From NCBI RefSeq assembly GCF_003369915.1, contig NC_046676.1:18892001-18956000 (forward strand): DNA of 64,000 nucleotides. Direction: 5' to 3'. Source of the DNA: Drosophila miranda. Lineage: Eukaryota; Arthropoda; Insecta; Diptera; Drosophilidae. The position numbers were made by a program, and so were the translations under genes. Below are positions 41,832 to 54,903 of this stretch, piece after piece. Each line of letters starts with the position of its first letter. The first letter of the stretch is position 1. A model generated the notes under the pieces. The model saw only the letters and a program-made list of their open reading frames with translations. It did not search any database and was not told the origin of the DNA.

Positions 41832-43899
41832 TAAAATGTAACTTGGCTAATATGTAGAATGTGCACCGGATATACAATGATCCACTGAAATATGTTAACC
41901 TTAGGCATGAGAATTATTGTTGTCTGCACAATTAGCATTTAACAGCTGTCCCAACTACGAAACATTTAAACCCGGCCTTTATATACAATATGTATACTCT
42001 TTTCCCAATTTGATTATAAAATGTACACGTTTTTGCACATTTAGACATCCTATTGGTTAAACAATGTTTAGCATAATAACTACTATTTACTGACTTGTGT
42101 GTAGTACTTAGTTACAACGACAATAACATAACAAAAGTATTCAGAAAGCGCGTTTCATTTTAAGTGGAATCAACCAGGACACATTGAAACCAGCCATTCC
42201 TAACAAACTAACGTATTCTGTTGAATTAGCGGAATTTTCAACGAAGTTAATGATTTTTGTAGGACTATACAATAACTAAAAGGCGAGGCGAATGGGGCCG
42301 CAAGACTATTTACAATATATACGAATATTCATACATATCTATCCAAAAATTTTTTCGGGCTTACGGAAACTCGATATTATTGATGCTAGGTTGGTTTTAA
42401 TGGCTTTAATAACAACTATCTAGTTACTTGCGCTCTTTGGCGGGAAACGGGCAATATTGTCAAAAATGTATGTCTATTTTGTCGCCAGGTGGCTCTGTTG
42501 CTATTTGTAGAGTGTAGATGTCATGTAGCATACAAAATACATAAGCTTTTAAGAAATTACATTTAACGGATATACAAAACATACAAAATTCGGAAGATTG
42601 ATTTGAGATTTCTCAGTCTAATTTACCCATCGTTCACGGTGGCACCGGAACACCCAAAGAATTCAGAGAAAAGCATTGAGAAAAGAACGCAAGGAGATTA
42701 TCAGCACTGATTATCTAAGACCATGGCTGGGACTTGGTCCTAAATGCATATGTAAGCTAGTTCATAATATTTCAGATATGTATAATTAATACTATCTTTG
42801 ATTTATTTTACCGTCAATATCTAATTGGACTTTGTGCTTCATAAATGTTCATAGAAACTCATTTATCGCCTAGGAGGTCGATAAGTTTTTAATTAAACAA
42901 TGCATGTGCTAATCCAAGAATAGGCTTACAATCCAAGGTGCAAGTCTTGGCAAATATTTTGATAATAACCTATTTACAGAATTGAAAAAAATAACTTAGC
43001 CTTGGTCCAATGATACGAAATAATAATTCAATTTTAAAACATCAGTGAAAATAAGCGGCACGTGTAGCAAGACTGCGATAATTTATTGGTAGGACAAGTC
43101 TAGACAAATACATCTTACAAAAGGAATATTTTCAAATTCCATAGTGATTACAGATCCCATTAAGACTGGGAAGTGAACCTTTAAAAGCTCTCGCCTGATA
43201 TTGATAAGATATGGTATGTCTAGTAATTAGCTGTGACTGGCACAACATATTGTTAAATTCGCTTGATAGCGAAGATTAGCTGTACTATAAAAGGTTTCCA
43301 TAGCTTTCAGATGGAGGCGTGGCAGTTCTTATCAACATCTATGTACTACTATATAGTATAAAGAGTGTCTGGCACTTACCAACAATCCCAATATGTTTTT
43401 CGATTCCTCTCACGTACAATCCACAATCTAATCTATGGGACTGTCTGTTGAAAGCAAGCCGATTTTTTGTATTAGTATTACATAGAAACATACTAAAGCA
43501 AATTATGGACTAAACAACTGCCCATCCAAACAAACATCTTATAGTAGTATGTAAATATGTATTCCTCTTTAATACGCAACATGCCTCTTGTTGGGTCTCT
43601 TGTTGGTCTATCTACATATAGATAACGCGCCCCCTGTTATTGCCGTGATATAAAAATACAAATCTAAAAGACTCTGATACATGTGTATGTATGTGCATGT
43701 ATACATATTTGTAAATATATAGTTTTTGAGAGCGAGAGCCAATCATAAAGTCCAGCTGATAGCGACGATAACAGAGAGCGCAATCGTCAGGTCGGCAACG
43801 ATGAGAGCTCTCAGCCCGAATCAGTGCCCGAATCTCCATTCCATCCCGCCACATTAATTTTGAGTCGTACGATTCCCCCCGATATAGAACTAGACTCAC

Positions 43900-43978
43900 C
43901 GGCTGTTAATATAATAAGCTTCAGCTTCGTTAACATCGCCGGACTGCACACGCGCCGAGTTCAAATGGGTGAAGCACT
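43900..43978 (-). other. Candidate orphan coding exon
   Basis: On the minus strand a 79-base block lies between a T-rich tract ending in CTAG (intron side of 43979) and a perfect GTGAGT donor (43899-43894). One frame is fully open and reads CFTHLNSARVQSGDVNEAEA followed by YYINS, which looks protein-like. I could not find partner exons with a fitting phase, so this is only a candidate. Confidence 0.25.
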
Positions 43979-44929
43979 CTAGTCGCCTCCACAACACAAA
44001 ACAAAAAGAACAACAACAGCTCTATCAATCGTCTTGCGATTTAAAAGTTTCCATAACATCGAACTGATATGTATGGGTGGGAGACGTCACTAATGATGCG
44101 ATGCTCAATGGTTTCTGGTTTTTGTTGGATTGCGACCCATGTATTTGGAAATAGTTCTAGAGAGGGTTGATCAGGAACATAATAATAGATCCCGGAGAGC
44201 AATTCATCTACCCTGCAGGGCCCTGTGAGAATGGTTGAGAAAGTATATTGGTTATAAATTGCAAATAAACAGTTTTTTCTGGATTAGGCACATGTCTGCT
44301 CTGCCAAGAGAGCTTTTGCTTGAGCTAAAGCCAGAATTGACAGAGTCCAACGTCTAGAAGCACCGTGAATATAATTTCCCACTTATGTGTGTTAGTGGAG
44401 CATGAAGAAATGGAATAAACCACTCACCACTTACGACTGATAAAGAACGGCAGACTGGAGTAAATACTGGAATGTCTGCTCCGTGAGCCTCTCTCTCACA
44501 TCGGCCAGCTTCTTTGGATTCGGCCTAGCTTTGGGGGCTGGTGAGAACAGCTGTGACGCTCCCTCCACCGCCAATGGTGGCCGGCATCCGGTGACAACAA
44601 CACAAACCAAAAATTGGACGCTAGGACAAAGTTCAGAATTTGTTTTTGTGTCTATGGTGAAGAACAAATTTCATTACCGGTTAGGAGCACAAGCGCAGGC
44701 ACAGAGGCAGAGCCGATGAGAGGCGCCGTGATTGGGAGAGGCAGAGAAGATAAGCAGGCACCAACCCCACAACTTGGTATAATTATTTAAGGTAGAGCCG
44801 GCTCACCTTGTGGTAGCCTATGCAGTCTGCTTAGGTCCCTCGCAGAGCGGAATGTCTATAGACTCTATACCCATCATATTTATACCATGTCCGCAATGTC
44901 GAAGCTGCGAGACTGCTGCTTTCAAGTTT

Positions 44930-45274
44930 TGGCGAGCTCAACCGGCCCGTTGAGTTGGTCGTGCAACTTTGACGTGAGCGGTTCGCCGAGTGAAATAAAG
45001 CAAACAGCACGCCGTTGTAAAGTGCAGTGAACAAAATTCGACTTCGCGGTGTTCTACCTACCCAAAAAAAAAAAATAAGAGGAAGAGTGTACAAAACACA
45101 TATAGGAACCGTGTGCATTTGTGTCCCCAGAACTTCGATTGAAAGGCTGTCCCACAGATTTCAATTGTTTTGAGTGCTGAAACGGCGATTTTTTGACAGT
45201 CGCACTCCCCTTTGGAGTCCCTTTGGATAACAAGGATAAGCGCAGGGCGCTTTTTGTGCATTTTTTTTGGAAAC
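44930..45274 (+). other. Possible non-coding first exon of PCB
   Basis: A stretch typical of fly 5' UTRs, ending in AAAC followed by a GTAAGT donor at 45275. Splicing to the acceptor at 49290 would join it to the PCB start exon. The 5' limit given is arbitrary. Confidence 0.25.
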
Positions 45275-46380
45275 GTAAGTCAAAGGTCACCGGCCCCAAT
45301 CGTATTGCCAGACAGACAGACACCTGCCCACGCAGGAGTGCGCCGCCACAAGGATGTGCTTGTCGATATGGATTTCACTTTTTGATTGTAATCGATCTCA
45401 TTTAATTGCATAATTTCCGCTCAATTTTCTTTTTCGCTCGGCCTCGTCCCTTCTCCCTTCCGGCTCTCGCCACCATCTGCTGCAATTTACATCAGAGCCC
45501 TCTGCTCTCCCTTCCTCTCTGGCAGACATGTGTTAATTACATTTTATTCTATTCCATACACACACGCACACAGTCCCAATCACTGCGATAGAGACAGAGA
45601 TAGAGAAAGAGTGAGAGAGGGGCACACGCAGCCGCTGGCTGTGTTTTATTTTTGTCCTCTTTTTACTTTCTGCCCAATATTTATGACCTTCTTATGGTTT
45701 CGCTATTGAGTCGAAACGTGTTTGACAAACAGACAGACAGACATAGGCAAATGTATAATATAATACATTTATATACACAGACATGCTTCCGTTCGAATGT
45801 GCAATTAAGAATGGGGATATACAGTGAGAGATCTGTGGAGTGGACACCCACAAATCCAATTGGGTTTCATTTGCCTTCCTTGGCAGGGCATCAAGTGTGG
45901 ACTGAAAGCTGGACCCGGGACCAGTCAATGTCAAAGCTAGTCTATCAGCTAGGCTAATCGACTTGATAAGGTCCAGACTGTTAGCGTAACCAAATAAAAA
46001 AGCTTTCCAGTGTTACATTCTAAAAAACTAAAAGTGCGGCATGGGACTGAGACTAAATGTAATCGATGGGCGGAAGTACTCACTATTCCGGCTGGCTCAT
46101 CCATTTATGCGCAATTATTGTCACGGCTCCGCCATATTTTGCGGAAAATCAATGCCCGGCCCACATTCAAAACGACTTTGACCTTAGCGGACTGTCGTTC
46201 AAGATCGTATGTTCAAACAGCAAAAAAAAACAACAAAAATTAGCACGCACGTTTGATAAGTAAAAGTGGGGGGAACAAAAGCAAATCGTTTGAGTGGCAG
46301 TGGCCCCTTCTAATATTATTATTATTTTTATTATTATTATACGATGCACATACATAGTTTGTTGTATTATCATTATATTA

Positions 46381-46595
46381 TTACATAATCGTGTGATGAC
46401 CGTGCCTGGGCAGGCGAGTAAACACATTCGGGAGCTCGGGTATGGAGTGGTTTGCCATGTCAACAGCGTTTTCGTAAAATTGCTTGAAATTGGTCTCGCC
46501 CAGGGATTGTCGCACCACGCGAGCACACGCACACCCAGTCGATGGCGATGTACACTTGGCAAACAGAAGCAACAGGATAATTGAAACTGTCTGTA
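46381..46595 (-). other. Candidate small secreted-protein exon
   Basis: After a TTTACAG acceptor-like site a minus-strand frame opens with a hydrophobic run (TVSIILLLFAKC) and continues about 70 codons to a TAA at about 46381, including Cys residues and a His-rich end (RHGHHTIM). There is no ATG in the frame, so an upstream start exon would be needed. I do not recognise it. Confidence 0.25.
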
Positions 46596-49305
46596 AACAT
46601 TGTCAAAAGTTAAACAGAAAATTTACAGAAACAAGGGAAACGGGATACGAAATCAATTACAGTGAAAGTGATCCGCCAAAGGAAGCTTTCACTGTACTCT
46701 GATTTGTATTTTTTCACGTCAATTTATTGGGCAAGCATTTATTTCTGATGATAAAATTCTTTTAAGCTCGAGTATTCAAAGGAATATTTAGGAGCTTCTT
46801 AGCTTCTTCAATTGCAGAACAAACAAATTTGAAGCACAAAGAAATGCATATATATATATATATATTTTATAACGGATCGATTTTTAGACTCCTTATCGCA
46901 CTTCCTTTAAGTTATTGAAAGTCAAAGCGAAAGAGCTTCCGATTATACGAGTACCTTCCTCATAGCCTTAACGATAAAAAAAATCCCTGAGATAAGACGA
47001 ACGATTTACCTTTTGGCTTTATAAGTAAGACTATATAGATATTGAAAGGTTGAAGTGATTGAGCTCTATAAAATTACAGCCTCAATAAGAGATAAGAGCC
47101 GATAAGAGAGGAAAGGTACCTGGATACCTGCCCTAACTCGACTTCTATCTCGATCCGTCTTCCATATGTTCGTGTCAGTCGTTAAATATCGCACTATATC
47201 ACTGCCACGCAATCCTAGACAATGTTATATAGACATCGTTATATAAGAAGCATTGCATTGATAAGGAAGCATTTCATACTTGCAAAACACATGAAGCAAC
47301 ATATTTTTTTCATTCAAAATTTATTATAGTACAGTAATAATAAAAACGGCAGTCGAGTCGAGTCGAGGCTGTTCTGTTCTACCAAGCACAAGGTGACATT
47401 GAGGCTTATCTGGTGATTCGATTTTAGTTTTCCGAATAGTGTTTGGAGTGAGTATTTGATTGATAGTTATAGGTGGCCGAAATACTAGAACTGGGTGGAA
47501 TTTTTTTGGTTGTTAATTATATAATCGTGCATTAGCTCTGTATGAAGGAACGAAATTAGCAAATTATATTGATGTTAACAGACGAAATTAAATTAGAGCT
47601 GTCGATCGAGATCGGATCACGTCCATCATGACTATTTATAGGGTGCCCCCAGGAGTGCACTCCCACTGGGAATGATAAAATGGATGGCCAGACCTCCGAT
47701 GTGTTAATAAAGAAGTCTTATCATCCGCTCATTATCTGCACCTGTGTCGCCTCATGTGTAGGCAAACAGTCAATACATGTGTCAACAGTGGTTCTAGATA
47801 ATCTATGGACCCCTGGTGCTCCCACTCGATATTCCCCCCATAGTGAGTCTCTCGGGAGAGGCATGGGGTTCACGTGCGGGCACAGTCCGCCCCATGGAGG
47901 AAAATATATTTTTGTTTGGCCAAATATAAAGTGGAACTTTATCAGAGCACATTGTGCCTAATCCCATTTCGCTAAAATCACCCGATCACTTGGTCCAGTT
48001 CCAAATGCACTTCAAAGTACATAAATATATATATGTATTTTGGCGACCCACACGGGGCCCACTTTCTGTTTGACGCAGACGAGCCCCCATGATATACTTG
48101 AAGAATCGGAGCACAAGAGGAAGAGATAGTGAGAAAGAGAGAGAGGTAGACAGACAGAGTACAGACAGGGTCTGCTATTTGAACTTGTTCGGGGCCTGAA
48201 TCTGAAATGCAAAAAAAAAACGTGTGTTTGCCGTCTGGCCAGCAGCAGCAAAGCCGGTCACTGACGCACCCCTGTGCCCCCCTTCCCGTCGGTCTACAAA
48301 AACCCATATAAATCGTTGATAATGAGCAAAACAAGCTTTTAGCTAAAAGTTAATGGAAAAAGAAAAGCAAAAATAAAAATGTTACGAGGCATGTGCGAAC
48401 GCACTGGGGATACTCTTTAGAAGAACTGCCAGACGTTCCCTTGATTCGTTTTTATTTGGGTTTATTTTTATACTCTATGCTAATTTGTATTCGCCATATG
48501 TGTAAATATATAATACAAATGTTAAACCATTAATGGAATTTATTAATATGTGAGATTCAAGTGTAAATATCACGACTGTAATATACCCTGGGATCTTGCT
48601 ACAGAAGTAGAGGAATTTGATTTCAACTAACAGTATGACTCGTGGGGCAGAGCCACACCCATATACCCCTTAGGTATTGAGTGTATATTAAATATTGACA
48701 CATGTATTAGCACAATATGTCCACTATAGTACGCAATAGAAAAAAAATAGGCATTTTCGATGTATCAATTAGGGAAATTCACGGCACATCATAGTTTGGG
48801 AGCTGTTCACTCGATTCTACCCAGACAATCGAGTTAACATATTCAAGATTGTCATTCCAGTTGTTAGAACTCGCTTTGGATTTTGCTCACGTGAGTCAAT
48901 CCACTTATTGCTGGGGCTTAGTGCGCCGAAAGCTCGTTATTTATATGGAATAATACTTGGAAATCACACAATCGGCGAACTTTGAGCCGAAGATTAGGCT
49001 GGAGCTGGAGCTTGAGCAAACATACAAACATTCGTAGATCAGAAGGAATGAGAACAGTTTGAATTGAAACAATTTTAGGCGAGACCTTCCTTCCCTTGTG
49101 GCATGTTGTTTGTTCGCGCATTCGAAAGTAAAGTCGATAACCTTAAGGCATTTGGAAATCGAGCACAACTCGAAATCAGCTTATTAGCAGATAATTGAAG
49201 CACCGAATGCAATCTCTCGATCGTAAAATACAACAGACTGCGAGTATTATACATATGTGAAAAACATTATTTTCCTCTCGCCCCTGCAGCAACGCTCGGA
49301 TCATC

Positions 49306-52300
49306 ATGTTCATACCAGTGGCCCAGTCCGCCTTCAAAGCGCTGCGCAGTGCGCAGCCGCGCGTGCGCCTCTACTTCGTCAGCAAGAATGCCTACTCGAG
49401 TCAGGTGAGTGGATGGAGGTCCCCGAGGGTCGCAGGTCCCCATGAATCACCGATATTATGTGTCCCCACCAGGTGGAGTACAAGCCCATTCGATCGGTGC
49501 TGGTGGCCAATCGGGGGGAGATTGCCATTCGCGTGTTCCGCGCCTGCACAGAGCTGGGCATCAAGTCGGTGGCCGTGTACTCGGAGCAGGACAAGATGCA
49601 CATGCATCGCCAGAAGGCGGACGAGTCCTACCTGGTTGGCAAGGGTCTGCCCCCGGTGGAGGCCTACCTCAACATTCCAGAGATCATTCGGGTGTGCAAG
49701 GAGAACGACGTGGATGCCGTGCATCCCGGCTACGGCTTCCTCTCCGAGCGCAGCGACTTTGCCCAGGCCGTGATCGATGCTGGCCTTCGGTTCATCGGCC
49801 CCTCGCCCAAGGTTGTCCAGAACATGGGCGACAAGGTGGCGGCTCGTGTGGCGGCCATCGAGGCCGGTGTGCCCATTGTGCCCGGCACAGATGGTCCCGT
49901 AACCACCAAGGAGGAGGCCCTCGAGTTCTGTAAGATGCACGGACTACCAGTCATCTTCAAGGCGGCATACGGCGGCGGCGGACGCGGCATGCGAGTGGTG
50001 CGCAAGATGGAGGAGGTCGAGGAGAGTTTCCAGCGCGCCAGCTCAGAGGCCAAGGCAGCCTTCGGAAACGGCGCCATGTTCATTGAGAAATTCATCGAGC
50101 GTCCGCGTCACATCGAGGTCCAGTTGCTGGGCGACAAGGCAGGTAATGTGGTGCACCTGTACGAGCGAGACTGCTCGGTGCAGCGTCGCCACCAGAAGGT
50201 TGTGGAAATCGCTCCGGCTCCCCGCCTGCCCATCGAGCTACGTGACCAGATGACAGAAGCTGCCGTGCGGCTGGCCCGTCACGTGGGCTACGAGAACGCA
50301 GGCACTGTGGAGTTCCTGTGCGACGAGTCAGGAAACTTCTACTTCATTGAGGTGAACGCCCGCCTTCAGGTGGAGCACACGGTCACAGAGGAGATCACCG
50401 GCATCGATCTGGTACAGTCGCAGATCCGCATTGCCGAGGGCATGACTCTTCCAGAGCTCGGCTACACCCAGGAGAATATTCAGCCCCGCGGCTATGCCAT
50501 CCAGTGCCGTGTCACAACAGAGGATCCCGCCAACGATTTCCAGCCCAACACGGGACGCCTGGAGGTGTTCCGATCGGGCGAGGGAATGGGCATTCGTCTG
50601 GACAGTGCCTCGGCCTATGCCGGCGCCATCATCTCCCCGTACTACGACTCCCTGCTGGTCAAGGTGATCGCGCATGCAGGCGATCTGCAGAGTTCCGCCG
50701 CAAAAATGAACCGTGCCCTGCGCGAGTTCCGCATTCGTGGTGTCAAGACGAACATACCCTTCCTTTTGAACGTGCTGGAGAACCAGAAGTTCCTGAACGG
50801 CGTCTTGGACACCTACTTCATTGACGAGCATCCGCAGCTCTTCAAGTTCCGTCCCACCCAGAATCGTGCCCAGAAATTACTCAACTACTTGGGCGAAGTG
50901 CTGGTCAACGGTCCACAGACCCCACTGGCCACCACCCTGAAGCCCGCCGAGGTCAGTCCTCATGTGCCCGCCATTCCACTGGGTAAGTTCTAGCCTGATC
51001 TGTTCTAGAAGACCCTTCGGTCCATTGCATGTGCTTTATACGGGTTCACGCTTGCTTTTGTGGCTACCAAAGGGAATCAAAGTCTGAAGGAGGGGCTTCT
51101 ATGCGATGCATTTAATGCAAATTAAATGCAACATGTACAAGTCCCTCAATTGATCTTCAATTTCAATGAAAGGAAAATTACTTCGAATTGATTCATTTTA
51201 CGTATCCTCTTGTGACAATTTTGTTTGCTTCTCCTACTATATGCTTTAATCAAATTTTATGCTTTTACTCTTTCAAAATACTGCATTGCAATTTTTGTGT
51301 TACATCTGTTATTAATCTACCAAATATTGAATCGTACGCAATGCAATCGTAATCGCAATCCAAACAATTGGGGGAAAAAAACAACCAACAAATATCACAC
51401 ACCTCCAATATCTCAACAACAATGATTCAATACGCACAACAAAAAACACGATATGATATGCCCCACACGTCCATAAACGAAACGTTCTCATGATCCTCCT
51501 CATACACCAACCCAACCGAAGACTTGTCGCCGGAGGCACTAGAACGTGAAGAGCGTGGCGAGGCCAAAGGTATGTCTATGCTGATGTTACCCTTAAATAT
51601 ACGGAACATCCAAAAACATTCATCATGGCAGTGGGTTTTCATCAGAAAGTATTCAAGCTGTTGGTATTGTTATTCTATCATAGTATCACATTAAATGTTT
51701 GGTCTTCATAGCTTTATGTTTTCTTTTTTTTTCGCATCCAGTTAATTGTTTTATTATCGCTTCTGGGATAATATATGTATTCCATTCACAACACATTAAT
51801 TAGAAAAGTAATCTTTGAAATATATTAATGAATACCAGTTGCTTTATTTTAAAAGCTTAAATGCAAATTTTAATTCGATTTAAATACATTTTTTTATGGT
51901 TCAGCTAAAGATGTAATTGTTATGGAAACATTGTTTGTCTGAGCTTATTCCAAAATTTAATTTAATCGCTCTTTTGTGTAGCCTTAATCTAAAGCCATCG
52001 AAATATTTAAACATATTAATACTCACATCTCGATGAAGGGAATATGCGACCATATCGTTTTGGAAGTGTGATCCTTTGACTAATGTTTTGAGTCTCTTGC
52101 ACAGTTACGGAGCCACCTTGCGGTCTACGCGATATTCTGGTACGCCAGGGTCCCGAGGCCTTTGCCAAGGAGGTTCGCTCCCGCAAGAACCTGATGCTGA
52201 TGGACACCACCTTCCGCGATGCCCACCAGTCGCTGCTGGCCACGCGTGTACGCTCGCACGATCTCCTGAAGATCTCGCCCTATGTGGCCCATAAGTTCAA

Positions 52301-54239
52301 CAATCTCTATGCGCTGGAGAACTGGGGCGGCGCCACCTTCGATGTGGCCCTGCGCTTCCTGCACGAGTGCCCCTGGGAGCGTTTGGAGGAGATGCGCAAG
52401 CGCATCCCGAACATTCCATTCCAGATGCTGTTGCGCGGAGCCAATGCCGTTGGCTACACCAGCTATCCGGACAACGTGGTTTACAAATTCTGTGAACTGG
52501 CGGTAAGCATCTAAATCCTCCCTCATTCATATGTGCCTAATTCCTCTGTGTCTGTCGCGCAGGTTCAAACCGGCATGGACATCTTCAGAGTGTTCGACTC
52601 CCTCAACTATCTGCCCAACTTGATCCTAGGCATGGAGGCGGCCGGCAAGGCTGGCGGCGTGGTCGAGGCAGCCATCTCCTACACCGGCGATGTGAGCGAC
52701 CCCAAGCGCACCAAGTACGATCTCAAGTACTACACCAATCTGGCCGACGAGCTCGTCAAGGCTGGCACCCATGTGCTCTGCATCAAGGATATGGCGGGTC
52801 TTCTGAAGCCCGAGGCGGCTACGTAAGTCGAGGAAACTGCCCGAGACTTGTGTGAACCCACAGCACTTCTGACGTCTTTCCATTGCAGACTGCTCATCAC
52901 CGCCATTCGTGACAAGCATCCCGATATTCCAATCCACATCCACACCCACGACACCTCCGGAGCTGGAGTGGCGTCTATGCTGGCCTGTGCGCAGGCTGGC
53001 GCTGATGTGGTTGATGTGGCCGTTGACTCGATGAGCGGCATGACCTCTCAGCCGAGCATGGGAGCAGTGGTTGCCTCGCTGCAGGGCACGCCTCTGGACA
53101 CAGGGGTGGATCTGCGCGTTGTGTCGGAGTACTCGGCATACTGGGAGCAGACCCGCACCCTGTACGCTCCCTTTGAGTGCACCACGACCATGCGGTCGGG
53201 CAATGCAGATGTGTACCTGAACGAGATCCCCGGCGGTCAGTACACCAACCTGCAATTCCAGGCCTTCTCTCTGGGTCTGGGCGACTTCTTCGAGGATGTG
53301 AAGAAGGCGTACCGCGAGGCGAATTTGCTATTGGGTGACATTATCAAGGTCACTCCCTCGTCCAAGGTGGTGGGTGACTTGGCCCAGTTTATGGTTCAGA
53401 ACAACCTTACTGCCGACCAGGTGCTGGAGAAGGCTGAGGAGCTTTCGTTCCCCAAGTCCGTGGTGGAGTTCTTGCAGGGACACATTGGCATTCCCCATGG
53501 TGGATTCCCCGAACCGCTGCGCTCCCGCGTTCTCAAGGATATGCCACGCATCGAGGGACGTCCGGGCGCCGCACTTGAACCTCTGGACTTTGACAAGCTG
53601 AAGCAGGATTTGAAGGAATCTCATCCCAATATCACCGACCGCGACGTCATGTCGTCGGCCCTCTATCCCCAGGTGACCAACGAGTACCTGTTCTTCCGCG
53701 AGAAGTTTGGACCCGTCGACAAGCTGGACACGCGCATCTTCCTCACCGGACCCAAGGTGGGCGAGGAGTTCGAGGTGACGCTGGAGCGCGGCAAGACGTT
53801 GAGTCTGAAGGCCATGGCCATGGCCGCCGATCTGAAGCCCAATGGAGATCGCGAGGTCTTCTTCGAGATGAACGGCCAACTGCGCACAGTTCACATTCTC
53901 GACAAAGAGGCTGTCAAGGTGAGTGAAGACTCCAATTTACGATGGAAAATTACTAACACTCCCTCTAATTTTTGTGAATGCTTCCTTCAGGAAATCCACG
54001 TTCATCCCAAGGCCAACAAGGCGGTCAAGAGCGAGGTGGGAGCCCCCATGCCCGGCACTGTCATTGACATTCGCGTCGCTGTCGGCGATAAGGTGGAGAA
54101 GGGTCAACCCCTAGTTGTACTCTCGGCCATGAAGATGGAGATGGTAGTCCAGGCACCACAGGCGGGCGTTGTCAAGAAACTGGAGATCGCAAACGGCATG
54201 AAACTCGAGGGCGATGATCTGCTCATGATCATCGAGTAA
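49306..54239 (+). CDS. PCB: Pyruvate carboxylase
   Basis: Exons 49306-49404, 49473-50982, 52105-52502, 52563-52822, 52889-53918 and 53991-54239, all in phase, give 1181 residues, the usual size of the animal enzyme. It makes oxaloacetate from pyruvate, bicarbonate and ATP in the mitochondrial matrix. The first about 33 residues are basic and act as a transit peptide. Biotin carboxylase follows ([25 protein letters not shown] for ATP binding, [29 protein letters not shown]), then the carboxyltransferase TIM barrel ([45 protein letters not shown]), and the biotinyl domain with AMKM, biotin-bearing Lys1147. An optional 48-base exon sits in the intron between the first two catalytic domains. An acceptor at 49290 shows a spliced 5' UTR. 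AATAAA lies at 54655. Confidence 0.97.
51522..51569 (+). CDS. PCB: In-frame 48-base cassette exon of pyruvate carboxylase
   Basis: Bounded by CCAACCGAAG (acceptor) and GTATGT (donor), phase 1 at both ends, so it can be included or skipped without changing frame. It would add 16 residues ([16 protein letters not shown]) between AIPL and VTEPPCG, giving 1197 residues. The segment is strongly charged and lies in the linker between the biotin carboxylase and carboxyltransferase domains. The acceptor's pyrimidine tract is weak, which fits optional use. Confidence 0.7.
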
Positions 54240-54654
54240 ACACCTCATCCCGCCCAAGCCTTAGGGCTTACAATGTCTATTGTCCATGCTGCCAGCGCAC
54301 ACCTATTGTAACATTAAGTTGAACAGTGTTAATCTTAGGGATTGTCGTCAGTTGCCACCAAACCACCTATAGCCCTGACTGTGCATCTACTTTTTTTTTT
54401 TATATATGTATCTGTATCTGTAGCTGAGAAACTAGTTAGGGACCACAGGCGCTCGATGTGTGTGTTCTATGTATATTTATGATAGTTCTTGGAACCGTCA
54501 CGACCTTCATGTTTTGATACCCCGCCACACACACTTCTAAGTACCGTTAAAATTAAACTTGTACGATTTTTGAATTTAAGATTTGCGAAAACTGTCAAAA
54601 TTCACCTCCTCCAATACATACGTAAGTGGTTATAAATGTCAATATCTATATTGA

Positions 54655-54660
54655 AATAAA
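54655..54660 (+). terminator. Poly(A) signal of pyruvate carboxylase
   Basis: AATAAA about 415 bases after the stop codon, followed by a T/G-rich stretch. Confidence 0.6.
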
Positions 54661-54903
54661 TGTTAAACAAATATGATTTGTTTGGGTCTCGTTCGTGTAA
54701 ATATTGCTACTGCAACTGGTTGCTTATAATTAATTAAACAGAACTGATTACCAACTAACTTATGGCTACGGTGTTTCCGTATGCAATTTACAGAACATCA
54801 TACAAAATTTTCTAGAATCTAATAACAGATTGCAGAGAAGAAAGAATAGGACTCCGCCTGAATAAAAAGGGTTTATACTACAATTTCCAGCTTACTACAC
54901 GCT

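Larger units (their letters stand above)
41832..49289. other. Non-coding stretch between Got1 and pyruvate carboxylase
   Basis: About 7.5 kb. PCB coding starts directly after an acceptor (CCCCTGCAG at 49282-49290), so its first exon or exons should lie here. Possible 5' exons end at strong donors at 45275 (GTAAGT) and 48891 (GTGAGT). Simple ATT and TA repeats occur at 46314-46340 and 46848-46865. Two minus-strand candidate exons are listed separately. Confidence 0.5.

Noticed and set aside
43612-43899. 95-codon minus-strand frame beginning SLVLYRGESYDSKLMWRDGM
   Set aside because: It starts at GTG, which is itself part of a GTGAGT donor, and ends in CA/TA-repeat sequence; more likely the intron after the orphan exon at 43900.
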